Source: a virus
IMG/VR virus record: IMGVR_UViG_3300042294_003815
Span: 1-26,596 of that record
DNA length: 26,596 nt
Direction: 5' to 3' (one strand)
The notes under the pieces are model-generated. The model worked only from the letters and a program-made list of their open reading frames with translations, made no database searches and was not told the origin of the DNA. The stretch's first letter is position 1, and every line of letters starts with the position of its first letter. The position numbers and the translations under genes are program-made. Below, in pieces: positions 1 to 7,510 of this stretch.

Positions 1-357
1 TACAATGATAGTACCGATACTTTAACAGTTGTAAATCTTGTAGAATCCTCAGCATTAAAGTATAAAAAAGACATTATAGCAATATCTGAATCATTACAAA
101 ATGTTCGTCAGATGCAAGGTGTATACTTTACTCGAATAGAGGACGAATCAAGACAGATAGGATTTATTGCAGACGATGTATATAAAATATACCCAGAATT
201 AGTAGAAACTAAAGACGGAGAGGTAGAGAGTCTACGTTATCAGCGTATTACCGCTGTATTAGTGGAAGCTGTAAAAGAATTAAGCGATAAAGTAGATAGT
301 CACGAAAAAACTATAAAAGAATTAATTAGTAGAATCGTTAAACTTGAAAACAAGTAA
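1..357 (+). CDS. Fibre-type protein, C-terminal S74 chaperone domain (5' end outside window)
   Basis: The reading frame is open from the first base, so only the last 118 residues are visible and the gene begins upstream. They match the C-terminal intramolecular chaperone of endosialidase-type phage fibres (peptidase S74), which trimerises the fibre and then cuts itself off before a conserved serine. The visible motif is SSALKYKKDI. Aligned to the usual SD.R.K.NI motif, the second serine (visible residue 17, bases 49-51) and the lysine five residues later would be the Ser-Lys dyad. GFIADDV and ITAVLVEAVKEL are also typical, followed by a C-terminal helix with coiled-coil character. The next gene begins 2 bases after the stop. 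It differs from the three following paralogues in its cleavage motif and in having a shorter insert before the terminal helix. Whether its missing N-terminal part carries the same repeats cannot be seen. Confidence 0.85.
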   Translation, partial: YNDSTDTLTVVNLVESSALKYKKDIIAISESLQNVRQMQGVYFTRIEDESRQIGFIADDVYKIYPELVETKDGEVESLRYQRITAVLVEAVKELSDKVDSHEKTIKELISRIVKLENK

Positions 358-359
358 TT

Positions 360-2000
360 ATGGCAATTCTAAAAGAATCTACAATAGATACTTTAACTGC
401 TGGAAGAGGTAATAGCCAAGTAGCTTCTAATACAGCTTTTGGTATAAATACCCTCAAGTTAAATACTACTGGATACCAACAAACAGCAATTGGAATTGAA
501 GCTTTATCAACTGCTACCACTGGTCAGGAAAATACTGCTATTGGGGCCTATGCTGGTGATGCGATAGCTGGAGGAAATAATAATATAGCTATTGGATTTA
601 ATGCCCTAACAGCCGTTAATAGTGGATATAGAAATATAGCTATTGGACAAGCTGCTTTAGGAGCTCAAACTACTAGTAACCAACTTGTAGCTATCGGAGC
701 TCAGGCGGGTAGATGCGTAACAACAGGAGCAGGAAGTAGTATATTTTTAGGTTGGAGATCAGGATTTTCAAATACTGATGGAGGGCAATTCGTTGGCGTA
801 AAAGCTGGATACAGTACTACAACTAATGGCACTATAGCAGCAGTAGGATATTGTGCTATTAGCGTTAGTAATCCTACTCAAAACTGGCCTGTAGCAGTTG
901 GCACTTGTGCTCTACGTCAATTAACTGGTGGGTATATTGCTGCTGTAGGGTTTTGTGCTGGAGCCACTAATACATCAGGTATATCTAATGTCTTTATTGG
1001 AACTTTAGCTGGTAAAAGTGTAGTAACTAACCAAGACCAAATGCACGTTGGAGATTCAGCCGGATGCTCTTCAGCTACAAACCGCTCTAACTTTTTAGGA
1101 GCATCCGCAGGTATGAGCTCTACGGGATATGCCGCTAACGTTTTAGGTTATTGTGCTGCTGGAGCTGATACTAATAATTGTCAATCAGTAAATATTGGAT
1201 ATAGAGCAGGTTTTGGTCCTACATCTAGTTGTAGAACTTTATTTTTAGGAGCATGTAGCCAACCCAGTACTGGAAGATCTGTAAGTATTGGCTTTAAAGC
1301 TAGAGGCGGACAATGTAACGAGACTACTTCAGTTGGCCTCTGTACTGGTAATGCTTTAACAACTGGTAACTGTAATGTACTTATAGGACACTATGCGGGT
1401 TGCGCTATAACAACAGGTTATGGAATTAACATAATAGGATATAAAGCAGGTCTTGCTATGACCACCCAGAAAAATACTAATATTATTGGAGCTTGTGCTC
1501 AAGAATTATATAATCTGCGAGATATAATTGCTGTAGGAGCCGGTTCACAAACCTCCAATAATGCTAATCACACAGTTTGGGGAACTGCCTCCAATAACGT
1601 ATGTAACTGTATACAACTCCAATGGGCTACCCCCTCAGATTGTAGAGATAAAACAAATATAGAACCTTTAGATCCTAAATTAGGACTACAATTTTTAAGT
1701 AAAATTCGTCCTGTAAGTTTTAACTGGGATAATAGAGATTTATATGTAAAAAAATGTGGTTTTGAATACGGTAAAAAAGATGGTACATTAACCGGAGATA
1801 AAGAAAGGTATGGTATTATTGCTCAAGAAGTTTTACAAATTTTAGATAACCTAGATGTAAATTGGGATGGGGTACAGGGAACAAAAAAATCTTATAGAGT
1901 AAAGCACGATCATTTCTTTGCTTCTTTAGTAGCTGCTTTACAAGAATTATCTCAAGAAGTAGATACTATAGAACAACAAATCCTCCAATTAGAAAAATAA
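360..2000 (+). CDS. Repeat-rich tail fibre with self-cleaving S74 chaperone, paralogue 1
   Basis: A 546-residue protein. After about 15 N-terminal residues (MAILKESTIDTLTAGRG) it consists of roughly 24 short repeats with a core like NTAIG..AL..TTG, spaced about 17 residues near the N-terminus and drifting in spacing and sequence later. The S74 chaperone starts at S426 in SDCRDKTNI, with S426 and K431 as the predicted Ser-Lys cleavage dyad, and continues through F..V.FNWD and GIIAQEV to a C-terminal helix. Family knowledge predicts trimerisation, then release of residues 426-546. The mature fibre would be almost pure repeat. The protein has about 18 cysteines, many at the same place in the repeat (YCA, TCA, FCA, ACA). 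There is no clear N-terminal baseplate-attachment domain. There is no Shine-Dalgarno sequence, and the gene is probably co-transcribed with its neighbours. It could be a side fibre, tail fibre or head decoration; the repeat fold is not known to me. Confidence 0.85.
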   Translation: MAILKESTIDTLTAGRGNSQVASNTAFGINTLKLNTTGYQQTAIGIEALSTATTGQENTAIGAYAGDAIAGGNNNIAIGFNALTAVNSGYRNIAIGQAALGAQTTSNQLVAIGAQAGRCVTTGAGSSIFLGWRSGFSNTDGGQFVGVKAGYSTTTNGTIAAVGYCAISVSNPTQNWPVAVGTCALRQLTGGYIAAVGFCAGATNTSGISNVFIGTLAGKSVVTNQDQMHVGDSAGCSSATNRSNFLGASAGMSSTGYAANVLGYCAAGADTNNCQSVNIGYRAGFGPTSSCRTLFLGACSQPSTGRSVSIGFKARGGQCNETTSVGLCTGNALTTGNCNVLIGHYAGCAITTGYGINIIGYKAGLAMTTQKNTNIIGACAQELYNLRDIIAVGAGSQTSNNANHTVWGTASNNVCNCIQLQWATPSDCRDKTNIEPLDPKLGLQFLSKIRPVSFNWDNRDLYVKKCGFEYGKKDGTLTGDKERYGIIAQEVLQILDNLDVNWDGVQGTKKSYRVKHDHFFASLVAALQELSQEVDTIEQQILQLEK

Positions 2001-2001
2001 T

Positions 2002-3663
2002 ATGGCTAGTTTACAAGAATCATTTGTTAATTGTAACAGATTAGGAAAGGGCAATAATAGCTTATTATCAAACACTGTTTTTGGCAGATGCTCTTTAGCT
2101 AGTAATTCCACAGGTACTCTTAACACAGCAGTGGGATATTTAGCACTTTGTTCAAATACAACAGGTGTTGGCAATACCGCAGTAGGAGCTCAAGCCATGA
2201 GAAATAATACCATTGGTGTTAGAAACACTTCTATTGGTATATCTAATTCTAGATTAAATACATCTGGAGAAGATAATACCTCGGCTGGTGGTTTTGCACT
2301 TTATAGAAATACTTGTAGTAGAAACACAGCTATAGGCCATATATCACAACAAAACCGAACAACTGGTAATGGTAATACTTCAGTAGGCTTTAGATCTATG
2401 TATGGTGTAAACGGCACCACCACCGGGTGTGGGAATACTACCATTGGTCAATTCTCAATGGAAGATATCACATCTGGAAACTATAACACAGGTGTTGCTA
2501 GTCTTTCAAATGTAACTTCAGGTCTCCGCAATACAGGAATAGGTGCATTTAATCTTACGAACTTAACCTCAGGATGCGATAATACAAGCTTAGGAGCTTA
2601 TGGTAGTTGTGCTTTAACTACAGGCTGTTATAATACACATGCAGGCTGGGCTTCCTTTAATAAAGCAACTACAGCTAAATTTAATACAGGTGTAGGGCAA
2701 AGGTCTCAATGCTGTATAACCACGGCATGCTATAATACATCAATGGGTACAAGTGCTTTAGGCACTATAGCCACAACAAACCATAGTACTGCTTTCGGTA
2801 GAGGTGTTTTACAAAGTGCTACTTGTAGTAAAAACACAGCTGCAGGTGAATATGCAGGATGTTCGGTAACAACTGGAACTGATAATACACTTATGGGCTA
2901 TAAAGCTGGGATAAGTATTACAACAGGTATAGGTAATACAGTATTAGGGGATTTAAGTTTATCCAGTACTACAACAGCTGGTTGTAGCACAGCCATTGGT
3001 AATAGTGCTATAAGAGGTCCTTCTACAGGAGGTAAAAACGTTGGTTTAGGTGTCGCCGCGGGAGAAAACGCTGCCACAGGTACTACAGATCTTGTTGCTA
3101 TTGGCTTTAGATCAATGTTCTATACATCTAACGGTGCTGCAAAAACTACTAGTATCGGCTGTAGAAACAATATCTACCCTACTCGTTGTTGTGTTACCAC
3201 TATTGGAACCTATACCGGAGCTCCTGCAATTTGTGAAACAAGATGGCAGGGTAGCACATGCAATTGTGTTTATGATGATTGGTATGCAGTATCAGACCAA
3301 AGAGATAAAGCAAATATTAAAGACTTAAATCCTAAATTAGGTTTAGAATTTATTAAAAAGTTAAAGCCTGTAAGCTTTAATTGGGATCAAAGGGAAGAAT
3401 ACGTTAGAGAATGTGGCTTTGAATTTGGACAAAAAGATGGGACTTTAATGGTTAACCATAAAGAATATGGTTTTATAGCTCAAGACATTAAACAAGTCCT
3501 CAGCGAACTTGGTTTAAGATGGGATGCTCTTAAAGGAAAAGAAGAAACTAAGTACACTTTACAGCATAGTGCTTTAAATGCTAGTGTGACTAAAGCAATC
3601 CAACAACTTTTAGAAAAAGTTGAATATTTAGAAAGTAAAACATTAATCTTAGAATCTAAATAA
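2002..3663 (+). CDS. Repeat-rich tail fibre with self-cleaving S74 chaperone, paralogue 2
   Basis: A 553-residue paralogue of the preceding gene, starting 1 base after its stop. The N-terminus (MASLQESFVNCNRLGKGNNS) follows the same short plan. It is followed by about 23 repeats of the NT[A/S/G].G type, here with the NT core more regular (NTAVG, NTSIG, NTGVG). The S74 domain begins at S431 in SDQRDKANI, with K436 as dyad partner, and includes FNWD, GFIAQDI and a C-terminal helix. It is the most cysteine-rich of the three (about 21 Cys, including CC pairs at SQCCITT and TRCCVTT). Part of its chaperone coding sequence is identical at the DNA level to that of the next gene (3301-3359), which points to recent exchange or duplication. 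The protein probably forms a trimeric receptor-binding or structural fibre. No Shine-Dalgarno sequence is visible. Confidence 0.85.
   Translation: MASLQESFVNCNRLGKGNNSLLSNTVFGRCSLASNSTGTLNTAVGYLALCSNTTGVGNTAVGAQAMRNNTIGVRNTSIGISNSRLNTSGEDNTSAGGFALYRNTCSRNTAIGHISQQNRTTGNGNTSVGFRSMYGVNGTTTGCGNTTIGQFSMEDITSGNYNTGVASLSNVTSGLRNTGIGAFNLTNLTSGCDNTSLGAYGSCALTTGCYNTHAGWASFNKATTAKFNTGVGQRSQCCITTACYNTSMGTSALGTIATTNHSTAFGRGVLQSATCSKNTAAGEYAGCSVTTGTDNTLMGYKAGISITTGIGNTVLGDLSLSSTTTAGCSTAIGNSAIRGPSTGGKNVGLGVAAGENAATGTTDLVAIGFRSMFYTSNGAAKTTSIGCRNNIYPTRCCVTTIGTYTGAPAICETRWQGSTCNCVYDDWYAVSDQRDKANIKDLNPKLGLEFIKKLKPVSFNWDQREEYVRECGFEFGQKDGTLMVNHKEYGFIAQDIKQVLSELGLRWDALKGKEETKYTLQHSALNASVTKAIQQLLEKVEYLESKTLILESK
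3301..3359 (+). repeat. 59-base block identical to 5032-5090 (S74 chaperone start)
   Basis: Reading the two paralogues side by side, bases 3301-3359 and 5032-5090 are identical, including all third codon positions, and sequence diverges immediately on both sides. The block encodes RDKANIKDLNPKLGLEFIKK, directly after the S74 cleavage serine. The corresponding part of the first paralogue (from about 1644) is clearly diverged. Identity at silent positions suggests recent duplication or gene conversion, and such a block could serve as a recombination point for swapping receptor parts. Confidence 0.85.
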
Positions 3664-5385
3664 ATGGCAACTTTACTTAAAAGCTCAGTAAACGGGATAT
3701 GTGTTGGTCGAGGTTCTAACAACTGCACAGGAACTACCGCAATTGGGATTAATGCTCTACAAAATATTGCTAATGTTGTCAATAGAGGCTGTTTTAATAC
3801 AGCTGTAGGATATAATGCTCTAAGATGTAATGGTACTGCTGACTTTGGCTTAAGAAATACTGCTGTAGGACATATGGCATTATGTGCCAACACAGGCGGA
3901 GGTTGCAACACTGCAGTTGGATCTAGTGCTTTAAAAAGTAATTTAACTGGATTTTGTAATACTGCAGTAGGTTATAAAGCCTTGTATGCCAATACCGGAT
4001 GTTACAATACAGCTTTTGGTTCTTCAGCATTACAAAACAATACAACAGGTTTAAGAAATACAGCAATAGGACACCAAGCTATGAATGGGGGAGTTACACC
4101 TACAGGTAATAATAATACTGCAGTAGGAACCCTCGCTTTAAGAAATAATACATCAGGATATGAAAACACAGCAATAGGATTTAATGCATCCTATAGAAAT
4201 ACTACAGGAATTAGAAATACAGCTTTTGGAGCTAACGCTTTATGCAATAACTGTGTTGGTGTCAGTAATACAGCTTTTGGATACGCTGCTGCAAAAGAAG
4301 TGAGTAATTCTTCAGGACGAGTTACCGCGTTTGGCTCTAGAGCAGCCCAGCGTATTAATGGTAGAGCTAATACAGCAGTTGGATTTAAAGCACTTTATGG
4401 CGCTGCCTCTTCTACAGGATACCAAAATACTGCTTTTGGAGCTTGTTCTTTAGCTTCTATTTCTACAGGAAAAGCTAATGTAGGTTTTGGCTTTAAGGCA
4501 GGTAGTTCTCTAACTACAGGTAACTTTAATACTATGTTTGGTTCATTAGCGGGCTGTACCGTAACTACTGCTATAGGAAATGTTATGGTAGGCTATAAAG
4601 CAGGTATAAATCAAGTAACTTCTGACACAGGCACAATTGCTATTGGCTCACTTGCCGGTTATCTTAGCAGTTGTGCTGCTGGTAATCTAATTGAAATGAT
4701 GATAGGATTTTGTGCAGGTAAAGATAATACCTCATGTGGTAGAAATACCTTTATAGGAGCTCAATCAGGATTTGGCCTCTCAGGAGCCTCTAATACTGCT
4801 ATAGGGTATAGAGCAGGATATTCCCCTTCTTCTGCTACCTATTACAATACTTGCAACACTTTCGTGGGTTCATGCGCTTACCCTACTTTTAATGCCCAAG
4901 CTTTTAGTCACGTAATAGCAGTTGGACATAATTCTCGTCCTGATGGAATAACGGGTCATACAATGTGGGGTGCTTCTTTTAATACTGTTTTAAATGAAGT
5001 AGGAACAGCTTGGTCAAACGTTTCAGACTACAGAGATAAAGCAAATATTAAAGACTTAAATCCTAAATTAGGTTTAGAATTTATTAAAAAACTACGTCCT
5101 GTAGCTTTTAACTGGGATGTTAGAGATAATTACGTTGAAAAGTGTGGCTTTGAATTTGGTAAAAAAGACGGTACATTAGCTCAAGAACAAGAGGAATATG
5201 GGTATATATCACAAGAAATCCGCGATATATTAACAGATTTAAATGTAAAATGGGATGCTATTGGAGATAATGGTAAAGTAGTTAGACTACAATCATCTAA
5301 TTTACATGCTTCACATATAAAATCAATCCAAGAATTACACCAAAGAATAGTTTCTTTAAAAGAAAAAATAACAACCTTAACTTAA
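3664..5385 (+). CDS. Repeat-rich tail fibre with self-cleaving S74 chaperone, paralogue 3
   Basis: A 573-residue protein whose ATG directly abuts the previous stop codon. It carries the most regular repeat array of the set: about 24 units such as NTAVGYKALYANTG and NTAFGSSALQNNTTG, with a 17-residue period in the first half. The S74 chaperone starts at S454 in SDYRDKANI, with K459 as the predicted dyad lysine, followed by FNWD, GYISQEI and a C-terminal helix. About 18 cysteines occur, often just before the NT core or in the second half of the repeat. The near-identical chaperone start shared with paralogue 2, set against divergent repeats, suggests that the receptor part diversifies while the folding domain is conserved. 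A 39-base A/T-only gap follows, the first real gap in the fibre cluster, so this may be the last gene of the fibre transcript. Confidence 0.85.
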   Translation: MATLLKSSVNGICVGRGSNNCTGTTAIGINALQNIANVVNRGCFNTAVGYNALRCNGTADFGLRNTAVGHMALCANTGGGCNTAVGSSALKSNLTGFCNTAVGYKALYANTGCYNTAFGSSALQNNTTGLRNTAIGHQAMNGGVTPTGNNNTAVGTLALRNNTSGYENTAIGFNASYRNTTGIRNTAFGANALCNNCVGVSNTAFGYAAAKEVSNSSGRVTAFGSRAAQRINGRANTAVGFKALYGAASSTGYQNTAFGACSLASISTGKANVGFGFKAGSSLTTGNFNTMFGSLAGCTVTTAIGNVMVGYKAGINQVTSDTGTIAIGSLAGYLSSCAAGNLIEMMIGFCAGKDNTSCGRNTFIGAQSGFGLSGASNTAIGYRAGYSPSSATYYNTCNTFVGSCAYPTFNAQAFSHVIAVGHNSRPDGITGHTMWGASFNTVLNEVGTAWSNVSDYRDKANIKDLNPKLGLEFIKKLRPVAFNWDVRDNYVEKCGFEFGKKDGTLAQEQEEYGYISQEIRDILTDLNVKWDAIGDNGKVVRLQSSNLHASHIKSIQELHQRIVSLKEKITTLT

Positions 5386-5424
5386 AATTTGGATTTATTA
5401 AATAATTTTATTATATTATAGAAT

Positions 5425-5691
5425 ATGGAAAATGAACCCCCCCTACCACCACCAGATTATTTAGCTATTATAGCTAATTCAAATAGTGAAATTTCAGTTA
5501 TACATTCTATTATAGAGGGTAGTTTATGGATATATGCTACACAACAAGAAAAAACAGATGCAGTAGCTCGTCAAAAAGACTATTTAGATATTATGATGGG
5601 CAATTACTGGTTTAGAGATAATATTACCCTCGAGTACTCAGCAAGTATTGCTGAGGCTGTAAATTCAGCAAGCATTTATATTAATAATTAA
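5425..5691 (+). CDS. Small protein of unknown function (88 aa) between fibres and glycan island
   Basis: I do not recognise this 88-residue protein. It starts with a proline-rich stretch (ENEPPLPPPDY), followed by mostly helical, acidic sequence without membrane segments (IIEGSLWIYATQQEKTDAVARQKDYLDIMMGNYWF). It has no cysteine. The A/T-only leader 5386-5424 contains TTATATTATA, which also occurs after the terminator near 15731, so a promoter here is possible but unproven. A seven-C run lies at codons 5-7 (5437-5443), striking in such A/T-rich DNA. Its position right after the fibre genes and 6 bases before the sulfotransferase would suit a fibre-associated chaperone or adaptor, but nothing in the sequence proves this. 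Confidence 0.7.
   Translation: MENEPPLPPPDYLAIIANSNSEISVIHSIIEGSLWIYATQQEKTDAVARQKDYLDIMMGNYWFRDNITLEYSASIAEAVNSASIYINN
5637..5655. repeat. Perfect 8-bp inverted repeat inside the 88-aa gene
   Basis: CTCAGCAA (5637-5644), loop GTA, TTGCTGAG (5648-5655). The stem is perfect and would form in the mRNA about 36 bases before the stop codon. No T-run follows, so it is not a standard terminator. It may be chance. Confidence 0.5.
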
Positions 5692-5697
5692 TAATTT

Positions 5698-6519
5698 ATG
5701 GTAAAAAAGGTTTTTTATAATAGTTCTTTACCTAGAGCAGGTTCAACACTTATTCAAAATATACTAGCTCAAAACCCCGAAATTTATAGCTCTCCTACTT
5801 CAGGAGTATTTTCATATGTTGATGCTTTAAGAACTATTTACAGCACTGATCCGGCTATTCGAGCACAAGATGAACAAGTAATGGAAAACGCTTTTAGGGG
5901 AACTATTAAAGGCGCTATTTATGGGTTTTATAATTCTATTACAGATAAACCCTATATACTCGATAAAGCAAGAGCTTGGAATTCAGAATTAAATTTTATA
6001 AATTTTTATGATTCTGAACCTAAAGTTATTTGCATGGTTCGAGATTTAAGAGCAGTATTTGCTTCTATGGAGAAAAAATACAGAGCAAATCCTGAAAAAA
6101 ATCTAGGAATAGCTGATTGGAATGGGCTAGTAGGTACTAACTTAGATAAACGAATTATATACTGGTCTAATAACCCTCCTATTGGCCAAACTCTAGATCG
6201 TTTATATGATTCAATTTTAACTAAACAACACGAAAAAGTGTTATTTATTAAGTTTGAAGATCTTTGTACAAATCCTAAAAAAGAATTAAAACGAATTTAC
6301 TCTTATTTAGGGTTAAAGGAATTTCAACACGATTTTGACAATGTTGAACAACTAACAGTTGAAGATGATCGAGTACATGGTGTGTTTGGGGATCACGTTA
6401 TTAGAAAAAAAGTTGAATTACCTAAAGAAGATTTTGAAGAAATTTTAGGTGAAAAAGGTTGTAAGTTAGTTACAGATGGTTATCCATGGTTTTATGAATT
6501 ATTTGAATACAAAATATGA
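5698..6519 (+). CDS. Sulfotransferase (PAPS-dependent)
   Basis: A 273-residue cytoplasmic sulfotransferase of the P-loop-like family that moves a sulfate group from PAPS to a sugar or other hydroxyl. The 5'-phosphosulfate-binding loop is SSLPRAGSTLIQN (residues 9-21), and the 3'-phosphate-binding pair is R115 in MVRDLRAVFAS with S123, at the canonical spacing. Later features (FIKFEDLCTNPKKELKRIYSYLGL) are also typical of the family. There is no signal peptide or membrane segment, so the acceptor should be intracellular, such as a lipid-linked glycan, a nucleotide sugar or a virion protein glycan. It opens a six-gene island of sugar-related enzymes and overlaps the next gene by 4 bases (ATGA), implying translational coupling. 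It depends on host-made PAPS, since no PAPS synthesis gene is visible. The acceptor is unknown. Confidence 0.88.
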   Translation: MVKKVFYNSSLPRAGSTLIQNILAQNPEIYSSPTSGVFSYVDALRTIYSTDPAIRAQDEQVMENAFRGTIKGAIYGFYNSITDKPYILDKARAWNSELNFINFYDSEPKVICMVRDLRAVFASMEKKYRANPEKNLGIADWNGLVGTNLDKRIIYWSNNPPIGQTLDRLYDSILTKQHEKVLFIKFEDLCTNPKKELKRIYSYLGLKEFQHDFDNVEQLTVEDDRVHGVFGDHVIRKKVELPKEDFEEILGEKGCKLVTDGYPWFYELFEYKI

Positions 6520-7439
6520 AAGTAGGTTTTCAAGAAGAAGTTAAAGAAGAAGTTAAAGAAAAGTATATAGTTTGGCATATTGAAGGAGGATTAGGTAAAA
6601 ATATAGCAGCTACCTCTCTTTTATCAACTATTAAAAAAACATACCCTGATAGAAAATTTATCATGGTAGCATCCTATCCTGAAATATTTTTGAACTTCCC
6701 AGAAGTTGACAGAGTGTACCCCGCAGGTAATTCTCCTTATTTCTACCAAGACTATATTGAAGATAAAGACACAATAGTTTTTAGACATGAAGGATATTTT
6801 CAATCAGGTCATATCAATAAACAGCAGCACCTAATTCAAAGCTGGTGTGAAATTTTTGGATTAGAATACACAAACCAGCAACCTGTACTTCTACCTAATA
6901 TGATTCAAAAACAATTCATGTTTAATTGGAATCGGGAAAAACCTGTAATGTTATTACATACTAACGGGGGTGCACTACAAGATACAAATTCATATTCTTG
7001 GACTAGAGATATGCCACCTGCGGTAGCTATGCAATTAATTGATAAATACTCTCAAGATTATCATATTATACAAATTTGTAAAAACTTAAACCAAGTATAT
7101 TCTGGAGTAGAAGCTATTACTCAACCTTTAACTAATTTTGAATTAGTTTCAATTTTAGCAGTATCTCAAAAACGTATTTTAATTGATTCAAGTTTACAAC
7201 ATGCCGCAGCTGCAATGAAGCTCCCTTCAACAGTTTTGTGGGTAGGAACATCACCTAAAGTATTTGGTTATGAATTACATTCAAATATTAAGGCAAATCC
7301 ACCCAAACATAAACCAAAACTTTTAACATCATATTTATTTGATTATGATTTTACAGGGGATGCTATTCAATGCCCCTATGATGATGTATTCGAAATGTTT
7401 GATCTTAAAAAAGTAACTGACACTGTAGATAGAACGTAA
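6516..7439 (+). CDS. Glycosyltransferase, GT9 (heptosyltransferase)-like
   Basis: A 307-residue protein with GT-B features of the ADP-heptose:LPS heptosyltransferase family (GT9). The N-terminal glycine loop is VWHIEGGLGKNIAATSLL (about residues 19-36). The C-terminal donor-side segment, LIDSSLQHAAAAMKLPSTVLWVG around D224 and H229, corresponds to the DS..H.AAAL..P...L.G motif. The start overlaps the sulfotransferase stop by 4 bases. The first 15 residues are a short charged repeat (EEVKEEVKEK, from a 12-base tandem duplication near 6535), perhaps a dispensable extension. The donor sugar cannot be told from sequence. A 71-base gap with an inverted repeat follows, so this may end a sub-operon. 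Confidence 0.7.
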   Translation: MKVGFQEEVKEEVKEKYIVWHIEGGLGKNIAATSLLSTIKKTYPDRKFIMVASYPEIFLNFPEVDRVYPAGNSPYFYQDYIEDKDTIVFRHEGYFQSGHINKQQHLIQSWCEIFGLEYTNQQPVLLPNMIQKQFMFNWNREKPVMLLHTNGGALQDTNSYSWTRDMPPAVAMQLIDKYSQDYHIIQICKNLNQVYSGVEAITQPLTNFELVSILAVSQKRILIDSSLQHAAAAMKLPSTVLWVGTSPKVFGYELHSNIKANPPKHKPKLLTSYLFDYDFTGDAIQCPYDDVFEMFDLKKVTDTVDRT

Positions 7440-7447
7440 AAATTACT

Positions 7448-7489
7448 TGCTGGTTTAATTTACTGTTCGTATATTTAATTAAACAAGCA
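7448..7489. terminator. Imperfect inverted repeat between GT9-like and oxygenase genes; possible terminator or mRNA structure
   Basis: TGCTGGTTTAATT (7448-7460) can pair with AATTAAACAAGCA (7477-7489) over 12 of 13 positions, with a 16-base loop that can itself form TAC/GTA. It sits in the only sizeable gap (7440-7510) of the glycan island. No clean T-run follows (TTGATTATAAAA), and the stem is A/T-rich, so terminator strength is doubtful. It may instead be a processing site or a regulatory hairpin in front of the oxygenase gene. Confidence 0.4.
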
Positions 7490-7510
7490 TTGATTATAAA
7501 ATTTAAATAA

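Larger units (their letters stand above)
405..4990 (+). repeat. Three coding arrays of ~17-residue NTA[I/V]G repeats
   Basis: The central parts of the three fibre genes (about residues 15-415, 15-425 and 15-445 of each) are built from degenerate repeats of about 51 bases with the consensus NTA[I/V]G..AL..NTTG... I count about 24, 23 and 24 core motifs, so the three fibres should be of similar length. Some DNA repeats are near-perfect, for example the 14-mer aatacagcttttgg three times in the third gene (near 4010, 4218 and 4268). These are coding repeats, unrelated to CRISPR. The regular glycine and alternating hydrophobic positions suggest a stacked beta structure (roll or helix) in a trimer, which is an inference. 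Confidence 0.8.

Noticed and set aside
3050-3328. Plus-strand open frame in another frame inside fibre paralogue 2
   Set aside because: Fully inside a strong gene, Leu-rich repetitive translation, no start signal. A similar shadow at 14111-14317 inside the sheath gene was also rejected.
3480-3911. Minus-strand open frame of 143 residues across the junction of fibre paralogues 2 and 3
   Set aside because: It lies opposite two well-supported genes, has low-complexity composition reflecting the coding repeats on the other strand, and shows no protein motif. Other minus-strand frames (for example 1989-2174, 13719-13955, 17319-17687, 23201-23395) were rejected for the same reason.
405-4990. CRISPR-like repeated DNA
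   Set aside because: The repeats are degenerate, in frame, about 51 bases, without unique spacers, and encode a clear protein repeat.
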